A DNA stretch of 64,000 nt from Sipunculus nudus. Lineage: Eukaryota; Annelida; Sipuncula; Golfingiida; Sipunculidae. The notes under the pieces are model-generated. The model was not told the origin of the DNA. It was given only the letters and a program-made list of their open reading frames with translations, and did no database searches. The stretch is taken from contig CM049316.1 of NCBI GenBank assembly GCA_026874595.1, positions 68,164,676 through 68,228,675 of the forward strand. The letters are read 5' to 3'. Positions 50,101-60,005 of the stretch are shown piece by piece (position 1 is the stretch's first letter; every line of letters starts with the position of its first letter). The position numbers and the translations under genes are program-made.

Positions 50101-53100
50101 TACAAGCCTATCAGAAGAGGCACTATGATCTTAAGTCGCGTGAGAGAGTGTTTGAACCTGGTGAGCTGTTATATGAGTTACATAAAACCACCAAAAAGGG
50201 GCACCAGCCCAAAACTACAGCCAGTATACAAGGACCCTACTTGATGATCGTCAGCAGGCATCCCCTCTATAGTGTGAAGACTAGGAAACGCGACTGTTTC
50301 ATACACTACAATAACTTGAAGGCTTGTCCTACAGAGCATCTGCCATTTTGGCTTCGCTGAACCAGGAACCAGTTCTTCATGGAGCAAAACCTTGAGCAAG
50401 AAGAAACCAGCGATAGACACTGTGAAGCAGTCAGTGATTCTCCAGTCACAGGAAACCTATATTCGAAACCAGATCCAGAGGAATCAGACCTCTAGGGAAG
50501 CGGACCCTCTGCTCAAGAAGGTTCTGGGGCCTCTGAGGCAGCTATAGGGACGCCAGACTCTGAAGTGGAACGCTCTCAGGTGGTAGCTGAGAGAGAAAAA
50601 GGTGTCCATGACAGTGAAACTCAGAATCAGGCTCTGCAACTTTGGGGAAAAGGACCATTGCACCACCCGCAGAGGCCGCAGGGTCCAGAGTCCGAGGCAC
50701 CTCAAGATTTTGCTAAATAAGCACTTAGATATGTTACGTATTAGATAAGTTAACTAACATAGTTAAGAGACTTCATCTGCAGTGGAGATACAACGAATGG
50801 TTTTTGGTCCCTTGCAGATGAATCTTGCACAGGAACACGAATTTTTTACGGATTATGAGGAGTGTGACTATGAGGAGTGCACTGAATCTCCAGAGCCCCC
50901 TCTTAATCTTAGTAATGCATCCAGCTGCATGGTGCCTTAGTAATGTTTGTAATGGTTGGATGTGAAGCGGCCTGGTTCTGCTCTCATCCATGCATGATTC
51001 AGTTTACTTTGTTCGTTAAGTACTGAGGTATACAATATCACTCGACAGTGTGAGGGCTGGGAATCAGGATGAGTGAATATGAGGCGGCCCTGTCCTGCCT
51101 GTGTTCATGATGGACACCAGCTCGCATATTGTCAGGGAAGTAGGGCCTGAAGACAATTTTAATATGAAGCCTCGGTATTTTTTCGAAATGATAAGTATTC
51201 GTCTCAGTGTGTCGAGTAATTGAAGTTTGATTTGATATGTTTGTGCTGTCATATACTAGACTGAAGAGAAATAACCCTGATTACTGATGTGTTTAAAGAC
51301 ATTCTGCTACAGTCACAACAGCCAGTCTATGGAAAGGGGAGGGATGTAAGAGGAATGCACTCGCGCCGAAGTGCAGCCAGGCCGACCTGCCAGCGACCTT
51401 ACCAAGGGCCGGGATGTAAACCGCGAAAAGGAGTGGTCACCTGCCGAGTTTCTGAGTCAGTATGCAAGCCAAGTGCGGTCAAGTCTTTAACGACGGATTT
51501 CAAGCTACTGACCCGGTGACACTTGACTGAGGGTGAGTTGTCACCTTCATTTTGGTGTGAGCTTCACGCTGAAGTTTACAGTATATACACTACACATACT
51601 ATTTGAGTTTGTGTGTCAGTGCTGCATGTTTTAAAAGGTGACACCATACATATGAAAGATTCTGACAGAAAATTTAAAACTCTCTTTAATGATAAGTTTT
51701 GTTTTACATATGAGATAATACTCAAATATTTTTTTATATAATATAATATGCAACATAATGGACCTACAAAATTAGTGTCAGTCATTACTAACAGATGTCG
51801 CTAGCATGATGGAAAACATTTGTCTGTCACATAAACATCCCAGAACATGACTTTCATTTAATACATTCGGCATCAAAATGTTTTGCTTAAAATATCATCA
51901 GACTGGACTATATGTGCATAATGTTTGTACATACAAATTCTTAATCATATTAAGAATATGACTGAGCTTCTAAATTTGGGTTTTTACCTTTTATAACAAA
52001 CAAATATGAAAGATCAATGTTTAATATAGCTAAATCAACAACATTTAATTTTTTTTATTACATGGCAGACCTTAGAAATATTTTTTTATATAAATAATAA
52101 TTCTCTCACAAAATGAAAAAAATATTCATGATGAAAACAACATTATTTTAGGCTTCATATACTTTTTAATATAACTACATAGAGGTGTTTTAAAACAGCT
52201 TGAAAATTAATCTTAGATTTCAAAATAATTAAGTAAAGTTTGGTAGAATTAAACTGCAACATTCTTAAAATTAACATCACCTTAGCCTTAGCAAATGTGA
52301 CAAACAATTGAACATACACACACATACACACATATGCTTGAACATGAAACTTTTTTAGTCTTACATATAGGTTATGCAAACTTATCGTATGCAAACTTAT
52401 TTAATAAATGACAGAGTGTCTTACCTCAAGCCAAAAGTTTTTATCAAACTGTAAAGGATTTTTGACTATTAAAGACATCATAAAATGATTATGAGTGATA
52501 ACTATTTCACATAATAACCATTGATAAATACAATACAGCGAATGCCTATATTATGGTTACCTGTGATTCACATTTTTAGCCGGTATAGAGGGGATGGCTG
52601 TGTTACATAACATCTGTATGACACATCTGATGAAACTAAAATTTTCTCAGTCAAGATATGGATTATGGAACAATTTCAACAGTAGACCATTCAGCAGTAT
52701 CCTCTTTCTTCTGGATATGACAGACATGAGAAAGACATTTTGCTCTGTACTGAATGTTAGCCAGACAGAGGCGGCAGGGATGTATTTGATAACTCACTAA
52801 ACACAAACCCGTGGGTGATAATGATGATCAAAAGAGAGACCTTTTGTAAGAAATCAGGCTTAGTGAAAGCCTAACATATGATTAACATAGGGGTGGGGGG
52901 GGGGGGGGGGTGGGGGGGGGGGAGAGAATATTGGGTTGATCCCGGATTCAAACAAATGTAGTAGGTGCACATGGCCCACATTCCAACCACTTTGCTAGAA
53001 AAGCAAGCAAGTTTCACAGTAGAGACAGTTCAGTCTATGTTTATATGCACCCCATAACACTTTCCATCTTAACAGCGTTCTGCTTTCATAATGAGATTAA

Positions 53101-56100
53101 TTAACCAAGAGGTCTCACACATTGGTAAACTATTAGGGGGTAATTACCATATTACCATACTCGAACCACCTTTCCCCGGGACCCATAGTTTGGCATAATT
53201 TTGGTTAAGCCCCCATAAGTAATGTAGACATTTTGCTTGGGTGAAAATATTGGGCCCATCCTAGATTCAAACCCATATCGGTGGGGCACAAGTCTGGCAT
53301 TCCAACCTCTTCTATAGGAAAGCAAGCTTCACTAGCGAGGCAGTTCAGTCCCCTTTTATATGCACCCAATAACAATAGCCAAGTGGTTCAAGCTATGATC
53401 AATGTCAATCAAATAAAACAATTTCAAAGGCTTGTAACATGATTTACTTACCTCATTGTGATAATCACTCTATGACATTACAGAAAAAAGTTGATGCCCT
53501 ATATTGTCATGTATCAACTCAGTGATATGGTATATTTAACCAGGGCTGTGTCACCTGTTAATACTGTACCTTATGGTAATCTAGGGTGTCGTACTCATCA
53601 GGAACATCATTTTCACCCAGGAAGAGCTGTTCATCTTGTAGCAGCACTGTCAGCTCCAGTCTGAAAGAACAACAGCTAACGATGATTATATTTTATATTA
53701 TAAGGCTGATTTCACATTTTCAGTGTTTTGATATTTTGGTTTGATCCTAATAATACACATACAAATTTTCCCCTTCCAATAATTAGCCATCATATCTAAA
53801 AAATTCACACTGCAAAATGCATAGTTAGTTTTATCATTCTCAACATGAAAGTAAATTTGAAATATACACAACATGGATACACTATCTGAAGCTTTTTACA
53901 CTGGATTTTTATGGTTTACTTAAATAGACTATATACAGTTATTTTTTCTTCTGTCCCATTCTAGTCTGTATTATCAAATCCTATCCTAGTCCGTTCTATT
54001 GTTTGATTTCATTTGTATTGTAACATCCTGTATGGTGACCAATTTAAGAACTTAAATGCTAAAATCAATACATGTGCATCCTATGCAGTTAAAGCAACAC
54101 TGCTTACAGGTAAAAACGAGCAACTGAGGGGAAACTTCACTCAGCTTGGCAAAGGCAGCCAGGAGTGAAGGCCTTATGTAATAGCTTGGAAAGGCCAGGG
54201 CTGTAGCACCAAGGAGGTTTTACTCCATACTGTACTGGGTTAGCCTGATGTAAACAATACTTGACATGGTGGGGGAAAACATGAATAAAAGCTAGTGTTT
54301 TTGATCAATTGCTTTCAAATTTCAGAATATAAAAGATTTAATCATGTGTACAACCTGTAAAAATTAAAGTAACAGTGCTCTAATGAAAAAAATTAGCTAT
54401 GGTCAAAGTTGGGGAAAATTTAAGGAACTGATTTTACATTTATCCTAATAAATTCATAAAAATACAAAATCTTGATCTAATTTCTGGTATACAATTAAAT
54501 TTAAATAAAATATAGTCATATACAAAAAAAAGACTCTCTAGCTTCAATCATTAACATGTTAAGTAGGTAAATATATTTCCTGATGTTTTGACAAGGCACA
54601 TTATGTTCGGGTCTGTAACTTCATAAACTTACGCAATACTGACCTAATCCTGACAAGGGTATAGGAAATATACTGAGGACTATATATATGCCAAACTTGA
54701 ATGTAACAGCACCAGCAGATTTCATAGTGGGCAGTCTTGAAGTGTTACAGTAGGGTTTTTTATGAACAATTAAGGTTTTTGCCTGATTTCTCAAAGGAAC
54801 AACGTCGCAGCGACCTAATTTTGGGTGTGGTTGGGGAACTTTGGTACTTCAAGGAGTTTATAACAAACTGTTGAAAACTCCTTGGGGACATCTAACTCTA
54901 TTTTGAATTTGTATTTTAGGTCTAATGATTTCAAAAAGCCCAGTTAACAGCCTGCTGTCCTTCTGTACAGATGAACGACGGACAAAAGACCATGACTATA
55001 GCTCAGATGCCTTACAGTCAACTTTATAGCAATTGGTAGATTTGAAAAACATTTTTTTAGAATATAATGACCTAATAACCTTGATGTTTCCTTTATATGT
55101 TTCATTTAACAGCCATAACTGATTCCTGAAACATGTCTTTGGTTAGATTTTTTTCTCTGGTTTCTTCAGAGAATGATAGAGATAAACTGCCAATAAACAG
55201 TTACAGACTGGGATGTTATATATTTAAAAGTAACCTAATGTCGTGTGATGACACAAATTAATTCGACGATACATGCAACCCATACTGGAAAGAAGTTCTA
55301 TTTGTGTGGTGCACAAATAAATTGAAGTCTATATACATTCCAGATGAAATCTTAAGTCAAGAGCTATTTTATAATTCTCACATTAAAACAGATAAGACTA
55401 GAATATCAACAAAAGCTGACAAAAGCCCTTTGCCAAAAGAACAGTGTTTATGGGTGGTAACAGTAACAATTATGAAATATTTTTTCTCACATGGATGAAT
55501 ACATTTGTCTCTTATTCAAGTTATAAATTAGAACAAGACAGGTAGGTAGTACCAATGCAAGTCTGGCACCAACAAACTCATGCAGCACTGAAGAAATGAA
55601 ATTCCTGTGTTGTATAATTCTGGAGATATCCCACTCATAAGGCCAAAATTGAAAAAGCTGATAATAAATTAATTTAAAATCAGAAATTGTAAGTGGCACC
55701 CCCAAACTCATATGCAGCACATGAAGATCTTCAAAGCAAATGACCATATGATGTTTCATAACAATCCATCCAGTGGTTCCTGAGAAATGAACTCATACGT
55801 TTTTTTCTATATTAGGCTCTGTGACCTTGAAAATTAAGTCAAGTTCACCCATCTTTAAACTTGACCCAGATTTTGTTGATATTCATCAGCACTGAAAAAA
55901 TGAAGTTCCTGTGTTGAATACTTTTAGGGACTGCGCTCACAAGTCCAAAATAGAACAAGGGACCTATGGGTCACTGTGCTCAGCTGACGTTACCCTTGAA
56001 GGTAAAAATCTAAAATAATATCTAATGGAGATAAAGTGTCGATTAACTGTTGACATTTCAGTAGTTTACACATTTGTTCAAATTAATCTATTTTTTTGTA

Positions 56101-59100
56101 TAATATATATTATTAAATATATATGTATTTTTTTATGAAATGTATACAGTTGAAATATAGCTAATTAACAACATAAAACAGGGCAAACAAAGCCTGATCT
56201 CAAATTCTGCTGAGGCAGGAAAATAATGAACAAATGTTTGTATTAAATCCTGATTTTTTTATCACATCAATTATTTACTAATTTAAGTTTATATTTCTAT
56301 ACATTTCTAATTTAACATATATATCTGAATATAAAAGTTGATTCATAATTCTCAATTGCATCATCATAAATCTCAATCTTGTCAGATAACACCAGATCAT
56401 GCATACAAATGTTTATTTATTTTTTACCACAAAAATATATCTTTTAAATCTGCAAAACAATAAATATCTAAAAATAATACTTGATTTAGATTTCACAATT
56501 TTTAATTGTCTTTATTTATCCATAATGTGCTTCATATTTTATAATAATTTAAGCATACTGATGGGTTCATTTATATTTGTTAAAATCATTTAAAAGAAAA
56601 TTGATTTCTTTAAAAATGCTACATTACACAACATTGCATCTTCTGGATTACACCTTGAATTATTTTTTTCAAGGAAAGTTTTAGCATATCGGAGTGGAAA
56701 CAGCATTACAATTAAGGAGATACAGTGAAAACAATAACAATTACTGCATAACACTTGGTGGGTTGGGTTTGCGGGGGGGGGGGGGGGGGGGGTGATTGGG
56801 GTGGTGATATGAGAATAACTGTACACCTGTCAAAGCAGGGGATCTCCCCCAGTGACTGTAACAAATCAGAAACCCTGGCATAGCTGACTTCCAGTGACCT
56901 GGAGTGGGACCCTGCATCTGTAATCAAAGCAAGTGACTACAGAAAAAAAAAAATCAATAACTAGCTTAATTTTCAAGCTTTTATTTTCAAATTTCAGATT
57001 TAGACAAACTAAATATTTATGTTTACATGCTGTGAAAATTAAATCAATGGTGCTTACAGGAAAAAAACGTGCCATGTTCAAAGTTGGGCAAAATTTAAGG
57101 TACTGATTATTATTTTATGCTAATAACTTACAAAATTTACAAAATTCAGATCTAATTTTGGGTAAACAATTGAATCTTAATTAAACATAGTTATATACTT
57201 GAGAAAATAGACTCTAGTTTCAAAATTTTTCATGTTAAGTGAGTTATTATTTTTCCTGATTTTTTACAAAGTCCATTATGTTTGGGCCCATAACTTAAAG
57301 AATTTATACTTTACAGACTTAATTTCTGGCATGTACATAGGAACTATATAGAGGAATATTTATGGTTAATATGAGGAAAAACAGATGAGTGGTTTTGATA
57401 TTAGGCAGTCCTGAAGTATGAAAATAGGATTTTAATAAAAAATTGAGGTTTTTCCTTAATTTCTCAAAGGAACGAAGTCGCAAAGACCCAGTTTTCGGCT
57501 TGGTAGGAGATCTTGGGGACATCTAACATTATGCTGAATTTTGGATTCCTAGGTCTTACGGTTTCAAAACGTGCCACATCTACGGACGGACGGACGGACG
57601 GACAGACGGACGGACGACAGACAATGGACCACGACTATAGCTCAGATGACTTATAGTCAGCTGAGCTAAAAACCTATAAATATTCTTTAAGAATCAGAAA
57701 TTGTAGGTGGAACCCCCAAATTCATGCAGCAGTTACAGATCATCAGTGCCAATGATCATTTCATGTTTAATTACAATCCACCCAGTGGTTCCTAAGAAGT
57801 AAGCTTTTAAGTTTTTTCTATAATTAGCCCTGAAACGTTGAAAAATATGTCAAGGTCACCCATCTTTGATCTTGACTGAGATTTTGTTAATATAAATCTG
57901 CACCAAAGAAAAATAATTCCCATGGTGAATCCTTTTTGAGGTATCCCGCTCACAAGGTAAAAGTTAACAGACACTGGACTGACCCCTTGGGTGATGACAA
58001 CAGCCCTTCGGCCTTTATGGCTGAGGGCAAAAAAACTGTGTATATTTATTATTACTATATACCATATTTATGCATGTACAGGACGACAAATTTTATCCTA
58101 AAAATATTTGGCAAAGAAGGGGGGCCGTCTTATACAAGGGTACAAGTTTTTCGGTGTCCTCAGGGCCGCCGAGGATAATTTACGGCCTTGGTTTGGTGCG
58201 CTGTCACTTGTCTACCTTAAGCCACTTATAAACGTGGAAGCTGAAATGCAGTGGGTGTTTGGGGTGATCTCCCTCAAATTATGCAGAAGACTGACATTTC
58301 TTTGAAATAAATTTATCTTTTTTAAAGAGGAAGGTTTCAATGCCCTGTAATGCACATTCTCTTGACATGTTAATTCTTAGTGGGTGCCATTTCCTGGATA
58401 ATAATTTATTACCCAAATTTGGGCCCTAAAATTGACCCTTTGATGTCTCTTATGATATTAATTTGAATTGTTGCATAATACTCATTCTTTGATATGTTTA
58501 ATTAATTCCATTTTGGTCTGCTCCATACCTTTCTATATTACTTTCCTGTTTTCACTTGTAGCATCATAAAAAAAAAATATACCACTGACCATTTTAAGAA
58601 TCAAAAATTTTAATCATCAGTGTTAAAGTGATCATTATGCTAACAAAGTGATCTTCAGTAGCTGGCAGCTCCAACTTAAGATGCTGAAAAATAATTTGAA
58701 TCAAAATTTGAGGCTCAACATTGGGGGTCGTCTTATAGATTGGGTCGTCTTATACATGCATAAATACGGTAATATATATTAGATGAATATTATAAAATTG
58801 TCTATTCCTGTCACATAAGAACTTACAATGTTAAAACAAATATAAATAAAGAGCTGCTAGAGCAGTGTGTGTTTTAACAAATGAAGTTCCAACTGGTTGG
58901 AAAAAAATTGTGAAAACATGCAGAGATATTGACATTACAATATGTGTAATGTAAATATTGTATTGAAATAATTCTGAACATTGAAAAAAAGTACATAAAA
59001 TTGACAAGGATATGATTCGGAAATTTATACAAAACCTTGTAGTGATTTTGATAAATGGATCACAGACATGCAGTGAAACTGACAGGACTTGGCTCTGATG

Positions 59101-59491
59101 CTTGTAAAAAATATAAAAGAACAAAGCTGTGTTTCCACTTATTACAGGGTCAAGACATGGATACAGTTATGGATAAGGACACAGATATATACAGTGTGTT
59201 TTTCACTTATAAAGTGGGCATACAGTTGGAGAGATCTTTTCCCCAGGGTAACTAGCTTTAATCACACTTAAGTTTATTACTGGGATTATTTATACAATAA
59301 GCCTCGCCTAATGACCAGCTCAGTTTAACCAACTCAAAATAATGACCACTTGTTCATCGTGTTGATTCTTTTTTGTACTTTATATGAGACATTGCTTAAA
59401 CAACCACCTTGAAAATGTGACAGTTTTATCAAGGTCCTGTTGGTGGTCTTAATTTTGAGGTTTTACTGTACATAATTACTACAAATATATA

Positions 59492-59528
<37 letters not shown>

Positions 59529-59971
59529 TAATGGGTGACCTGTTGGGTTAAGGTTTTAGAGGAAGGTACATTGTCATTGTAAATGGCACTGAAAAATTAT
59601 TTTTCACAGCAATTGCGCCTCACATTCCCATTTACATGGTTCCCCGAACCCCTCCCCTGCTGCAGGGTCATTTTTAGTTAATTTTATAACCAAAAGGTGG
59701 CAGCACATGAATATAATTAACCGTTACCATATTGAGCACCAGATGGCACTGCTTTAGTCTATTGGGAATGTGAAAGTCATATGCCCCTTTGATCCTGTGG
59801 GGAATTATATTCTGTTGAAGTGGAAGGCCAAAATAGATGTGAATTCTGTATGTTAGCACATCACATTTACGCTGATGCCCAAACTGCCCAAGTCATGGCC
59901 CATTTCTGCTAGTTTGAGGGTAACACATAAGGTGAAAATGGTGCAAATCTTTCTACTGTATTGTAGAGGAG

Positions 59972-60005
<34 letters not shown>

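Larger units (their letters stand above)
42453..51580 (+). mobile_element. Ty3/gypsy LTR retrotransposon lacking reverse transcriptase
   Basis: A 9.13-kb element with complete ends: 236-bp LTRs starting TGTAAG and ending TTTACA, GTAT target duplications, a primer site and a polypurine tract. Order inside: long 5' leader with a 64-bp tandem array, gag, -1 frameshift signal, aspartic protease, RNase H remnant, integrase. The protease-RNase H-integrase order and the integrase GPY motif place it in Ty3/gypsy. The LTRs differ at one base (A at about 42542 versus T in the 3' copy), so insertion was recent. The coding region is nonetheless defective at several points, and the reverse transcriptase is absent. 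It lies antisense within a CLC intron. Confidence 0.95.

Noticed and set aside
50361-51330. Envelope-like third gene of the LTR element
   Set aside because: No long plus-strand frame, signal peptide or membrane segment is visible between integrase and the polypurine tract.
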